Shown here piece after piece: positions 55,518 to 64,000 of a DNA stretch of 64,000 nt. Position numbers and translations under genes: made by a program. Each line of letters opens with the position of its first letter. The first letter of the stretch is position 1. Below the pieces are notes generated by a model that worked only from the letters and a program-made list of their open reading frames with translations, made no database searches and was not told where the DNA came from. Source of the stretch: JBCCCJ01 sp039029315 (lineage in GTDB: Bacteria > Bacteroidota > Bacteroidia > J057); contig JBCCGK010000051.1 of the NCBI GenBank assembly GCA_039029315.1, forward strand, positions 11,960 through 75,959. The letters run 5' to 3'.

Positions 55518-56789
55518 CTAGAAGTTTCCTTCGAGGTCGATCCCTGTGGCCAATCGCTTGATTGCTTCGATATAAGCGGCAATCCTCATGGAGCAATTCA
55601 TTTCCTCATGAGTCTTCCAGACACGCTCGAAAGCACTGGTCATGATGGGCGTGGCTTTCTCTCGGATTTCATCAACGGAATAATAATGTCCTCGACGATT
55701 TTGGACCCATTCAAAATAGGAGACAGTTACCCCGCCAGCATTCGCCAGAATATCAGGGATGATCAGGATTCCTTTGCTATCCAATATAGAGTCAGCACTT
55801 GACGAAACCGGGCCATTGGCTCCTTCGACGATGAGTTTGGCCTGAATGTTCTCTGCATTGGATTCGGTGATGACATTTTCGATTGCAGCAGGCACCAGAA
55901 TATCTACCTCCAGCGCGAGAAGATCTTCATTAGAAATTCGCTCTCCTCCATCAAATCCACTGAGGGTTCCATGATCCTTGATATAGGTGACTGCATCAGT
56001 AATATTGATTCCATCTTTGCGGAAATATCCACCTGTATGATCACTGATTGCAACGATCTTCAAGCCTTCTCTTTCCAGAAGTTGTCCTGCCCAGCTACCT
56101 ACATTTCCAAACCCCTGGATGGCAACTGTGCTCTTTTTGGCATCCATCTTGAGTTTCTTTATAGCCAGCATAGTGGTCAACATCACTCCCCAACCAGTCG
56201 CTTCCACTCTTCCTTTGGAGCCTCCCAAGTCAAGCGGCTTTCCTGTAACCACACCTGGTGTATAGCCATAGGTTCTGGAATATTCATGGAAGATCCAGGC
56301 CATTTCGCGGGAAGAGGTTCCCATGTCAGGTGCAGGGATATCAGAATCCTCTCCGAACACATCCTTCAAAGCACGCGTATAGGCGCGAGTGATTCGCTCC
56401 AATTCATCAATACTTCTTACTTTGGGATTCAAGGTAATCCCGCCTTTGGCTCCGCCATAGGGAAGATTAACCAGGGAACACTTAAAGGACATCCATCCTG
56501 CCAGTGCTTTGACTTCGTCGCGATCTACAAAGGGGGCAAATCGAATCCCACCTTTGGAAGGGCCCATGACTGTCGAGTGAATCACTCTATAGCCCTCAAA
56601 CACGCGGGTTGTTCCATCATCCAGCTTCACTGGAAGATTTACATTAATGACACGTTCGGGGGAGCTAATGATGTCACGAAATCTTTGATCAAGGTTGATA
56701 AGGTCTGCTGCCTCATTGAATCGATCCATCAACGAAGCGAACGCGGAATGTTTCTCCACTGCCTTTACATTTGTCTTGACTTCTGCCAT
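55518..56789 (-). CDS. glutamate dehydrogenase (Glu/Leu/Phe/Val dehydrogenase family)
   Basis: 423 residues, the hexameric small-subunit size. It interconverts glutamate with 2-oxoglutarate and ammonia. The substrate site is complete: K79 in PSKGGIRF, K103 in MSFKC, catalytic K115 in PYGGAKGGI, and PAPDMGT. The NAD(P) domain has AIQGFGNVGSWAG. Homologous leucine dehydrogenases are shorter, so glutamate is the likeliest substrate. The coenzyme cannot be assigned with certainty. A good promoter lies 56 nt upstream. Confidence 0.93.
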   Translation of the reverse strand: MAEVKTNVKAVEKHSAFASLMDRFNEAADLINLDQRFRDIISSPERVINVNLPVKLDDGTTRVFEGYRVIHSTVMGPSKGGIRFAPFVDRDEVKALAGWMSFKCSLVNLPYGGAKGGITLNPKVRSIDELERITRAYTRALKDVFGEDSDIPAPDMGTSSREMAWIFHEYSRTYGYTPGVVTGKPLDLGGSKGRVEATGWGVMLTTMLAIKKLKMDAKKSTVAIQGFGNVGSWAGQLLEREGLKIVAISDHTGGYFRKDGINITDAVTYIKDHGTLSGFDGGERISNEDLLALEVDILVPAAIENVITESNAENIQAKLIVEGANGPVSSSADSILDSKGILIIPDILANAGGVTVSYFEWVQNRRGHYYSVDEIREKATPIMTSAFERVWKTHEEMNCSMRIAAYIEAIKRLATGIDLEGNF

Positions 56790-56844
56790 AGTTGAAAGGT
56801 TTTTTTATCTGTTTTTTTGGTTATTCTTCCTTTCGATGATACGA

Positions 56845-56875
56845 CAAAATTGACAAAGGGATTTGAGATTTCAAA
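56845..56875 (-). promoter_or_regulatory. promoter of the glutamate dehydrogenase gene
   Basis: On the minus strand: TTTG (56872-56875), 19 nt, CAATTTTG (56845-56852): one mismatch to TTTG-N19-TAnnTTTG. Predicted leader about 50 nt. Confidence 0.5.
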
Positions 56876-56946
56876 CCCTGACTATCAATAAATTAAACAT
56901 TGAAATGAATGGCTTTTTTTTTTACAATAATTGCAACAAAGCCAAT

Positions 56947-57774
56947 TTAGAAAAGAGAAAAATATAAAAATACGAATGGCATGGAAAAGAAAAATCCATC
57001 AAATCGGTCGAGGATTCCTCCATGTCCGGGCAAGATACTTCCAGAATCCTTGATGTCGATGCTTCGCTTGAACATGGATTCTACCAGATCTCCAATTTGG
57101 CTGACGACGCTTATGATGATGGCCACGATCATCCATGAAAATCCTTCTGGTGCCAACTGCTGATCCAACAAGAATCCTGCAAGCAGACAACATATGGCTC
57201 CGCCAATGGCACCCTCCCAGGTTTTTTTGGGACTGATCCTTGGAAAGAGGGGATGTTTTCCCAGAAATCGTCCAGAAAAGTAGGCCATGACATCCAATAC
57301 CCAGATCAATCCCATCAAGCCAAGCGGAATCCAGGGATCATAGGGCGCAATCAGAGAAGGGACTGAAACCAGATATAGCAGCCACCAGGGAAGGTAGCAA
57401 TAGAAAAAGCCAAATATGCCAAAACTCAGCTGTTGAAAGGGAAACTTCTCCTGTTTGTTGAACAAGCTTATGATGGCTAATAAGGGAAACAAGAGCAACA
57501 TTCCCCACAAATAGGATGTCTTCGGGATCTCCATCAGCTCGGCAGTCAGGATCTCCATAAGCGCGATCCCCCACAGGAAGGCCGCCACCCCGATGGCAGT
57601 AAATCGATAGCGCCGAGCAGTAAAGCCTGTTAATTGGTAGAATTCCCACAAACCCAGAATGGACACGATCAAGCAGAAAAGCCAAAGTCCCAGAGAGGAC
57701 CAGATAATAACAGGAAGGAGGATTCCCAGGCCAACAACTGCAGTCAGAATCCGTCGAATGAGGTTTTGATTCAT
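56947..57774 (-). CDS. cdsA: phosphatidate cytidylyltransferase
   Basis: 275 residues, about eight membrane helices. It converts phosphatidate and CTP to CDP-diacylglycerol, the branch point for phospholipids. The family signature is intact near the C-terminus: SQIGDLVESMFKRS, IKDSGSILPGHGG and ILDRFD with the conserved metal-binding aspartates. Its ATG overlaps the stop codon of the CPBP protease gene (ATGA), so translation is coupled. In this phylum CdsA is often clustered with membrane-biogenesis genes. Confidence 0.95.
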   Translation of the reverse strand: MNQNLIRRILTAVVGLGILLPVIIWSSLGLWLFCLIVSILGLWEFYQLTGFTARRYRFTAIGVAAFLWGIALMEILTAELMEIPKTSYLWGMLLLFPLLAIISLFNKQEKFPFQQLSFGIFGFFYCYLPWWLLYLVSVPSLIAPYDPWIPLGLMGLIWVLDVMAYFSGRFLGKHPLFPRISPKKTWEGAIGGAICCLLAGFLLDQQLAPEGFSWMIVAIIISVVSQIGDLVESMFKRSIDIKDSGSILPGHGGILDRFDGFFFSMPFVFLYFSLF

Positions 57775-58727
57775 GAAGATATATGTTGAGAAACAGGGAG
57801 TCTGCTATACCTCCATCCGATCAGGAGAGACAATCCCAATGAGCTGAAAAAGACAGGCCAACTGACCATTTTGCTTATGTTCAAAATATCGATAGTAGCC
57901 CAATCGACATGTGTATATAGCCATGCCATCACGACAGTTCCTGCATTGAATACAAAATGTGCAAAGATGGCAGGCAGGAGATTTCCTCCTCGAATCACAT
58001 AGATCGCAAGAATCACTCCCAACAAAAACCGAACAAAAAAACCGTAAAACTGGAAGTGGACGAAACTAAACAAGGCAGCAGACACCACGATGGCGATCAA
58101 GGGACTCGCACTTTTTGATAATTGTCGAAGCAATATCCCTCGAAAAAACACTTCTTCGCAAACTGCTGGCACCAAGGCAAATACCACTAGATTGATCAGC
58201 AAACTCCAGACAGTAGTCTGCCCAAGGACAGCCATCAGTGCTTGTTGTACCTGGATTTCTGATGCTTCCATCCATTGTTCCCAGGCAGTCAGTGATTCGG
58301 GGAACGAGACCCATTCTGGCCGAAGATAGAAGACCTGCAACAATGGGGTCCCAACCAGCAATAACAAGCTCGCCCATAGGACATGATCCCAGCGATTCGA
58401 CTGGAGAGGATCGGTCACCAAGGAATAATCTTTCAAGATCCACATCATCATTCCTGCTACCCACCCCCAGCTTAGAAGTTGGTGGATGGTCTGAGCCAGT
58501 CGAAACACCACGATCCCTGAAGCATGAATGGAAGGAGAGCCTGCAAGAATTTGCTGAAATTCCACTGCTGTGAGGCCGAAAGCAGTCCTCAGAACAAACA
58601 AAGATGCGGGAACCAGACAGATCAGGCTTATCATATACAGCCCTGCACATAAGAGAAGAGCCATCCGTGGATGTTCACGGATCTGCTGGGACATACCATC
58701 CATCACTGATAAGGACTTCTCTTTCAT
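57771..58727 (-). CDS. CPBP-family intramembrane metalloprotease, coupled to cdsA
   Basis: 318 residues with about eight membrane helices. The motifs are VCEEVFFRGIL (EExxxR) and FAHFVFNAG carrying the second histidine, with FVHFQFYG between. The family cleaves prenylated or membrane substrates or acts without proteolysis; the substrate here is unknown. Distinct in sequence from the other CPBP protein at 16747-17706. Four-base overlap with cdsA suggests stoichiometric expression with phospholipid synthesis. Confidence 0.9.
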   Translation of the reverse strand: MKEKSLSVMDGMSQQIREHPRMALLLCAGLYMISLICLVPASLFVLRTAFGLTAVEFQQILAGSPSIHASGIVVFRLAQTIHQLLSWGWVAGMMMWILKDYSLVTDPLQSNRWDHVLWASLLLLVGTPLLQVFYLRPEWVSFPESLTAWEQWMEASEIQVQQALMAVLGQTTVWSLLINLVVFALVPAVCEEVFFRGILLRQLSKSASPLIAIVVSAALFSFVHFQFYGFFVRFLLGVILAIYVIRGGNLLPAIFAHFVFNAGTVVMAWLYTHVDWATIDILNISKMVSWPVFFSSLGLSLLIGWRYSRLPVSQHISS

Positions 58728-58839
58728 ATGCTGAAATAGAATTGTGCAAGTTTAGTGAATATTTCAGACTTCCTTTATGGAATTTGAGTCTTGCGCAAAT
58801 CATTAGGAATGTATGGGCAAAAATTTTGTATTTTAGCCT

Positions 58840-59934
58840 TTGAAAGTTGATAACAAGATTTTGGTACAAATTTCAAACATTAAGCTGGGTGAATTTCCAC
58901 TCTTGCTGGCCCCGATGGAGGATGTAAGTGATCCTCCGTTTAGAGCCCTATGCAAAGAACAAGGTGCAGATCTGGTATTTACAGAATTTATCAGCGCAGA
59001 AGGACTGATTCGCTATGCGGACAAAAGTATGGAGAAGCTCGACATCTATGATGCTGAGCGGCCAGTCGGAATACAAATTTTTGGAGCAGAAATTGACTCT
59101 ATGCGCAGATGTGCGCAGATGGTTGAGCGCGCAGAGCCAGAGATTCTGGACATAAATTTTGGCTGCCCTGTCAAGAAAGTTACCTGCAAAGGAGCTGGTG
59201 CGGGTATTCTCAGAGATATTCCCAAGATGGAACGCTTGACACGAGAGATCGTACAGTCCACCCATCTACCGGTTACTGTAAAAACTCGCCTGGGCTGGGA
59301 TGACCATAGTATCAAAATCGTAGAAGTTGCCCTTCGGCTCCAGGACGCAGGCATCAAGGCCTTGAGTATCCACGGGCGAACCCGCAAACAAATGTATAAG
59401 GGACAGGCAGATTGGACGCTCATCGGCGAAATCGCTGCCCACCCAGATATTGAAATACCCATTTTTGGCAATGGTGATGTAGATTCTCCAGAAAAAGCCC
59501 AACTAATGCGTGACACTTTTCCGGTTCAAGGCATTATGATTGGAAGGGGGTCTATCGGCAATCCCTGGATATTCAAGCAAATCAAGCATTATATGGCAAC
59601 AGGGGAACATTTGCCACCACCAGACTTGAAGGAGAAAGTCGATGTTTGTCGCCGGCATTTGCTCATGTCTGTGGATTGGAAAAAAGAAATTGTCGCGATT
59701 CGTGAAATGAGAAGGCATTATGCTTCTTATTTTCGGGGCTTGCCCAACTTTAAGCCATTGCGGATACGTTTGGTCACTACTGACGATCTTCAGGAGATTA
59801 TGGATATCCTTTCTTTTATAGAAGAAGAGTATAACCCATCTGAAGCGCAGGCCTTCAGGCATACAAAGCACGCTCAAAGACCTTCTGACAAAGCAAACAA
59901 ACAAGACTTAACATTATCCGAACAATTGAAATAA
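58840..59934 (+). CDS. dusB: tRNA-dihydrouridine synthase
   Basis: 364 residues from a TTG at 58840; a second TTG seven codons in is also possible. It reduces uridine in tRNA D-loops using FMN and NADPH. Landmarks are LLLAPMEDVSDPPFRALC (FMN site), catalytic C109 in DINFGCPVKKVTCKGAG, VKTRLGWDD, SIHGRTRKQMYKG, FGNGDVDS and GIMIGRGSIGNPW. The C-terminal helical recognition domain is present, followed by a ~20-residue polar tail. The DusB assignment over other Dus types rests on overall similarity. Confidence 0.93.
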   Translation: MKVDNKILVQISNIKLGEFPLLLAPMEDVSDPPFRALCKEQGADLVFTEFISAEGLIRYADKSMEKLDIYDAERPVGIQIFGAEIDSMRRCAQMVERAEPEILDINFGCPVKKVTCKGAGAGILRDIPKMERLTREIVQSTHLPVTVKTRLGWDDHSIKIVEVALRLQDAGIKALSIHGRTRKQMYKGQADWTLIGEIAAHPDIEIPIFGNGDVDSPEKAQLMRDTFPVQGIMIGRGSIGNPWIFKQIKHYMATGEHLPPPDLKEKVDVCRRHLLMSVDWKKEIVAIREMRRHYASYFRGLPNFKPLRIRLVTTDDLQEIMDILSFIEEEYNPSEAQAFRHTKHAQRPSDKANKQDLTLSEQLK

Positions 59935-60030
59935 AATACTGGGATTTTCGCTTTCAGCAATAATTCCCTATCTTAATCGCTGATTTTTTGTGCGATGTGT
60001 TGATCAATCTTCACAAAATCTTTTGAAATT

Positions 60031-62436
60031 ATGAAACTCCGATTGTTGATCCTTGGACTCGCTGCCAGCCTCTGCATGCAAGCAGTTGCCCAGAATGGGA
60101 TTGATGTTACTAAGCTCACAGCTGACACCAAGACCTTCATCTTTGACAATAACAAAAATACTGTCAAAGGTTACATTTATGCCGAGTTGGAGGAACGAAC
60201 CACCTGCTGTGGCAGTGACAGAATTTACCTCGAAGTCAAAATTGACCCTTCAGGCTATGTCGTGAAAGTCAATCCACTGACAGGAAAAAATGATTGCCTC
60301 AAGCGATCTGCTGCTGACATAGTCAAAAATGTCAAATGGGATGCAAGTTCTTTCAAGGCTCCCAAGTCTATCTATTTCGAAATCAAACCTGAAGTAGATT
60401 GTGATGCCGGCAAAGACAATACCTATGCAAAGCTGGAAGTCTACAACAATGCCCTCCTCAATGAAGAGGGAATGCAAGTTGCAGGAACGGGCTCAGTGGT
60501 TCGCAACAATACAACGCTCCAGGAAAGCACACCGAAAGAAGGAATCAATCCACCTCCTACCGAGACCAAGACTCAGGAGCCAGTAGCGAGTGCAGAAACA
60601 GCCCAAGAGTCAACAACTCCCAAAGAAGAAACAACTACCCCCACTGAAGAGGCCAGCACCCCGCCTGCGGAAAATGTAGCTGTAGCTCCTTCAGAGACTC
60701 CAACACTTACGCCTCCAACCTATCCACAGGGGAATCAATCAAAAGATCAAGCCATTGAGGATGCTCGCCTCAGAGCAGACGCTGACCGTATCGCCCAAGA
60801 GTCAGAAATTCAGGCACTTAAGGATCAAATGGCACAACTACGTGCGCAAGCCGAGAAGCAACGCGAAGATGCAAAAAGAAGAGCTGAAGCTGAAGAAGAG
60901 CGCCTCGCCAGAAATGAAGAAATACAAGAACAACGATCCAGAAGAGGAAGAAAAAGTAGAGGCGTGAAGAATCGTGATGATGACGGAGGTGTAGGAGGAC
61001 TTTTCCTTACTGAAGATGACGGAAGCGGTGAAGAGGAGTATGCTTCCGAAGATGGTGAACCAGGAGAACCCAATCCCAATAGAAGTGATGAGGATCGTGT
61101 TCGGGAAGAAATTTCTCGTCTAGAACAACAACTAAGAGAAATGGAAGATGGTGTCAGAGCCAGAGAAGACGAAGAGAGAAGAATCGCTGATGAGGCAGAG
61201 AGAGAAAAAATGGAAATGTTCCGATTGGTAGAACAAATTGCGATGAAGGAAGAAGAAGCTGCTCAGGCAAGAGAAAGAGACGAACTACGCCGAATGGAGG
61301 AAGATCGCATGCGCGTGGAAGATGAACGCCGTCAGCAGGAAGAAGAATATCAGCGAATGATGGATGAGATCAAAAGACTCCAGGATGAAGCTGATCAGAA
61401 AATCGCCAATCTTGAAAATCAACGAAGAGATATCGACCAACTCAACGAGTTGAAAAAAGAGCGAGAACAAAAAATTGCCCTTGAACAGGCGCTTAGGGAG
61501 CAGGAAACTCAGCGTATGCTCGAAGAAAAAAGATTGTATCTCCTTGGACAAGGAAATGGAGGAACAACGAGCAGAGGGTTGACTGCCAATGGAAGTGAAG
61601 GCATGGACGTATCTGCTGTTCTTAGCACCCTTGATTTTTCACAGGATGTAGACAGTGAAAAACTCAAAACGCTTGTCGAAACCATCAATTTCCTTCAGGG
61701 AGAATTGAATCGTGTCAATTCTCGATTGGCACACCTCGAAGGCGGAGGAGATCCTAACGATCCACTTGGAACTGTTACTTCTCCTAACACAACCACAAGA
61801 GGATTGAGCTCCAACCCCACAGATCCTCCAGCTATACGCCCTCAAATCCCATCCAATTTGAAAACTGCTGACAAGGATGATACCTGGAAAAATATGAAGA
61901 TTGGAGAACTCATCGACCCGAATTCGGATCTCAAAAAATCTGACTACGTTGCGGAGAAGCCCAAACCAACTCCTCCTCCTGTAGTCAATACTCCCAATCC
62001 GATCAACAATCCTCAACCCAATGTCCAGAGCCAGAATCCTGCACAAGCATCCTCAGAGCCAAAAAATTCTGGCCATAAGGATACCTACTGGGATGGCCCT
62101 GGCCCACAATTTGATGCCAGAATCTATGTAGAAGGAGAGGCCAAGATGAAAGAACTCATTAAAGAGCGTCTCCGCTCAGGTGGTGTATGCGGTCTGGGAC
62201 AAGCAGCATTCTCTCTGACACTTGATCCACAAGGCAATGTTCTGAAGCATTCTATCCTTGCGGCCAACTCTCCTATGGTAGAGATGCAAATGGGCAGCAT
62301 TCTTCCTGGCTTGAAATTCAACTCCGTTGACTCTCGCTATCGACAGACCATCTACCTGCAGTTCAAAGCGGAGATTCTCTGTGAAGGAACCGAGAAGGTC
62401 AACATTCAGAATGTGGATAACATCATCAAAGACTGA
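60031..62436 (+). CDS. secreted coiled-coil protein with TonB-C-like domains at both ends
   Basis: 801 residues. Signal peptide LLILGLAASLCMQAVAQ. Residues ~45-130 and ~715-795 are two related domains: both show IDPSG/LDPQG, then V-x-K, a helix, and IY-x-x-x-K-x-E-x-x-C at matching spacing, resembling the TonB C-terminal fold. Between them lie a Thr/Pro/Glu linker (~165-235), long charged coiled coils (~240-305 and ~350-510) broken by an acidic Gly/Asp stretch, and a second Pro/Asn linker (~595-700). Apparently periplasmic or surface; a fibrous or tethering role is inferred. It is not a known TonB since it lacks a membrane anchor. Confidence 0.8.
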   Translation: MKLRLLILGLAASLCMQAVAQNGIDVTKLTADTKTFIFDNNKNTVKGYIYAELEERTTCCGSDRIYLEVKIDPSGYVVKVNPLTGKNDCLKRSAADIVKNVKWDASSFKAPKSIYFEIKPEVDCDAGKDNTYAKLEVYNNALLNEEGMQVAGTGSVVRNNTTLQESTPKEGINPPPTETKTQEPVASAETAQESTTPKEETTTPTEEASTPPAENVAVAPSETPTLTPPTYPQGNQSKDQAIEDARLRADADRIAQESEIQALKDQMAQLRAQAEKQREDAKRRAEAEEERLARNEEIQEQRSRRGRKSRGVKNRDDDGGVGGLFLTEDDGSGEEEYASEDGEPGEPNPNRSDEDRVREEISRLEQQLREMEDGVRAREDEERRIADEAEREKMEMFRLVEQIAMKEEEAAQARERDELRRMEEDRMRVEDERRQQEEEYQRMMDEIKRLQDEADQKIANLENQRRDIDQLNELKKEREQKIALEQALREQETQRMLEEKRLYLLGQGNGGTTSRGLTANGSEGMDVSAVLSTLDFSQDVDSEKLKTLVETINFLQGELNRVNSRLAHLEGGGDPNDPLGTVTSPNTTTRGLSSNPTDPPAIRPQIPSNLKTADKDDTWKNMKIGELIDPNSDLKKSDYVAEKPKPTPPPVVNTPNPINNPQPNVQSQNPAQASSEPKNSGHKDTYWDGPGPQFDARIYVEGEAKMKELIKERLRSGGVCGLGQAAFSLTLDPQGNVLKHSILAANSPMVEMQMGSILPGLKFNSVDSRYRQTIYLQFKAEILCEGTEKVNIQNVDNIIKD

Positions 62437-62452
62437 CATACCTGTCTAATCA

Positions 62453-62513
62453 AACACAGAGACACCGAAATACAAAGACCATAAAGATCGCTGAATCTCA
62501 GTGTCTCTGTGTT
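62453..62513. repeat. 61-nt palindromic element with 13-bp perfect arms
   Basis: AACACAGAGACAC (62453-62465) is exactly complementary to GTGTCTCTGTGTT (62501-62513), with a 35-nt interior. It lies immediately before a conventional terminator and has no T-run of its own. The ACACAGAGACAC type of arm resembles REP-like intergenic palindromes known from other genomes; this is an impression from memory. Confidence 0.55.
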
Positions 62514-62519
62514 CAAATC

Positions 62520-62549
62520 AAGGGCCTTTCAAAGGCCCTTTTTCTTTTT
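62520..62549 (+). terminator. terminator of the coiled-coil protein gene
   Basis: AAGGGCCTTT / AAAGGCCCTT (62520-62540), effectively an 8-bp stem with a small loop, followed by a T-rich tail. Confidence 0.85.
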
Positions 62550-62618
62550 CCACATATCCACAATTCTTGCTGTTGATAAGATTGTGTGATCCGTGGACAG
62601 CAAACAATCAATGAAATG

Positions 62619-62626
62619 TACCTTTG
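62619..62626 (+). promoter_or_regulatory. candidate -7 element of the GHKL ATPase gene
   Basis: TACCTTTG, an exact TAnnTTTG match, 27 nt before the ATG at 62654. The -33 region has no clear TTG, so activity may need an activator or the box may be fortuitous. Confidence 0.4.
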
Positions 62627-62653
62627 TATTCAGCCAAAACAGCTACATTCATT

Positions 62654-64000
62654 ATGCATGCCAATTTCAAAGTAGATCCCCGGCTAGCTTCTTTGCTGGG
62701 TGAAAATTATCGCTCTACGGAGCTCGCCATTAAAGAGTTGATCGACAATTCTTATGATGCTGATGCGGAGAATGTTTGGGTAACTTTGCCCAAGCCCTTG
62801 ACAGATGATCCCATTGTCATCCGGGATGATGGCACTGGCATGACAGAAAGTGAAGTGCGCAACGAATATCTCAATATTGCCAGTAGTCGGGTTTCCCGAA
62901 AAGGCGAACGAACCAGACTCAAAAATCGCCTGGTCAAAGGTCGCAAAGGCATAGGTAAATTTGCAGGCTTGATGGTTGCCTCTCTCATGGAGCTGCACAC
63001 CCGAACAAGAGGGAAAGAAACTCAACTCAAAATATTGAGAGATGAATTGATCAAAGCCAGAAACGATCTGGAACAAATCAACCTCCCGGTAGCAATCACT
63101 GAGGTGGATGAGCATATATCTGGCACAGAAATTATTCTTCGAGGGATTAACCAAAATTTCACCTTCCCCAATGCCGACAAACTCAAGCGATTGCTGATTC
63201 TCGAATATGGCCGCATGGGAGATTTTCGAATCTATGTGGATGGAGAGTTGATTGACATTGAGGACATACCCGGCGATATCTTTGAAGAAGATATCTCCCT
63301 CAGCAATGGAGATGTTGCCAAACTTCGCTATACGATTTCTGATGGAAAATCATCCCTAAAACAATCTGGTCTTGCCTTTCGGGTAGGCGGAAAAATTGTT
63401 GGTTCTCCTCAGTTTTTTGGTCTGGAAGAAACCGATGATATCCCCCAAAAACTCTTGCGCAGAGTCTATGGGGAAATTATAGCTGATTCTCTTGAGGCTG
63501 ATGTAACAGCAGACTGGGGCTCCATCATCGCTAACAGCAAGCTCCTGCATGAATTGAAAGACAAGGTCCGACCTGTCCTGGAAGAAAGCTTTGGCAATGT
63601 CTACCAACGAGAAGTCGATGCCGCGAAGGTCAGGCTGCGTCGTCGAATCAATGGCAGCATGGACCGCATCCCGACCTACAAAAAGGAGCAAGCCCATGTC
63701 ATCATGGAAAAGGTCATTCGGAAATTCTTTGGGGAAAGCGAGACACGACAAGTGGCAGTATTCTCCTTATTGCTGGATGCTTTCCAACAAAATGACTATT
63801 CTCCTGTGATGCAAAAACTTGAGGCATCCAGAGAAAGTAAGATTGAGGAAATCACCGATGTCTTTTCAGAGTTTGGGCTGCTCGATGTTGCGCTTCTGGC
63901 CCAACAATCTCAACAGCGATTGAAGGTATTGCATGATTTCGAACACTTGATCCTTAATCCAGAGACAGAACCTCAGCAGATTCACCGCGTCATCAGCAAC
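62654..64000 (+). CDS. GHKL (HSP90/MutL/MORC-like) ATPase, 3' end off the window
   Basis: The frame is open from the ATG at 62654 to the edge: 449 codons with no stop. All GHKL ATP-binding motifs are present: the N-box E-x-x-x-N as IKELIDNSYDADA (~residues 27-39), G1 as RDDGTGM (~60-66) and G2 as GRKGIGKFAG (~99-108). A MutL/HSP90-like second domain and long helices follow. It resembles stand-alone HATPase_c_3 proteins related to eukaryotic MORC ATPases, many of which sit in restriction or other defence loci. That context cannot be seen because the gene runs off the window. A regulator or chaperone role is also possible. Confidence 0.85.
   Translation, partial: MHANFKVDPRLASLLGENYRSTELAIKELIDNSYDADAENVWVTLPKPLTDDPIVIRDDGTGMTESEVRNEYLNIASSRVSRKGERTRLKNRLVKGRKGIGKFAGLMVASLMELHTRTRGKETQLKILRDELIKARNDLEQINLPVAITEVDEHISGTEIILRGINQNFTFPNADKLKRLLILEYGRMGDFRIYVDGELIDIEDIPGDIFEEDISLSNGDVAKLRYTISDGKSSLKQSGLAFRVGGKIVGSPQFFGLEETDDIPQKLLRRVYGEIIADSLEADVTADWGSIIANSKLLHELKDKVRPVLEESFGNVYQREVDAAKVRLRRRINGSMDRIPTYKKEQAHVIMEKVIRKFFGESETRQVAVFSLLLDAFQQNDYSPVMQKLEASRESKIEEITDVFSEFGLLDVALLAQQSQQRLKVLHDFEHLILNPETEPQQIHRVISN

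Overview
The window comes from a Bacteroidota chromosome (mid-40s % GC by eye). The evidence is proteins with type IX secretion (T9SS) C-terminal sorting domains, SprB and SBBP repeats, a PorE-like OmpA protein, an ETF beta/alpha pair, a bacterial geranylgeranylglyceryl-phosphate synthase, DUF3667 and DUF5723 proteins, and promoters of the Bacteroidota type (TTTG, 19-21 nt, TAnnTTTG; several -7 boxes read TACCTTTG). It looks like a free-living Saprospiria- or Cytophagia-like heterotroph, but I cannot place it lower. I see no rRNA, tRNA, CRISPR array, insertion sequence or phage gene. Most of the window is ordinary, densely packed chromosome; both edges cut through genes.

Layout. 1-516: 3'-truncated PlsC-type acyltransferase (minus). 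694-7927: oxidoreductive sugar module with a Gfo/Idh/MocA dehydrogenase, a xylose-isomerase-like epimerase, a secreted accessory protein, an MFS transporter and a PQQ-type propeller/HEAT/cytochrome c lipoprotein. 8011-10480: PdxJ and an HtrA/DegP protease (minus). 10628-15041: ABC ATPase with an unusual N-terminal helical domain, a polytopic membrane protein and a POTRA/BamA-like outer-membrane protein, probably one trans-envelope unit. 15042-16746: zinc-ribbon membrane protein flanked by two structured intergenic elements. 16747-24735: CPBP protease, DUF1415 protein and two large T9SS cargo proteins (minus). 24875-27515: YdjM-like hydrolase, coiled-coil PD-(D/E)XK protein and a lipoprotein.

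27525-36841 is a minus block: membrane-anchored patatin, PorE-like OmpA protein, orphan MlaE permease, secreted unknown, a DUF885 protein that has lost its metal ligands, and a small TPR protein. 36897-39417: EtfB, EtfA and a bifunctional nuclease with a UVR motif. 39515-44554: TonB-like protein, two family-2 glycosyltransferases and an Ig-like secreted protein. 44768-50769: a same-strand run with GGGP synthase, small lipoprotein, FAH hydrolase, M23 peptidase, kynureninase and a DUF3667 protein. 51055-55336: two lipoproteins and a DUF5723 outer-membrane protein. 55518-58727: glutamate dehydrogenase, and CdsA translationally coupled to a second CPBP protease (minus). 58840-62436: DusB and an 801-residue coiled-coil protein with a TonB-C-like domain at each end. 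62654-64000: the 5' part of a GHKL (MutL/MORC-like) ATPase that may open a defence locus beyond the edge.

The most useful leads are the edge-truncated GHKL ATPase, a 13-bp hairpin that buries a start codon (52401-52439), the doubled TonB-like domain protein, the ABC/membrane/OMP module, the DUF885 pseudoenzyme, and several palindromic intergenic elements.
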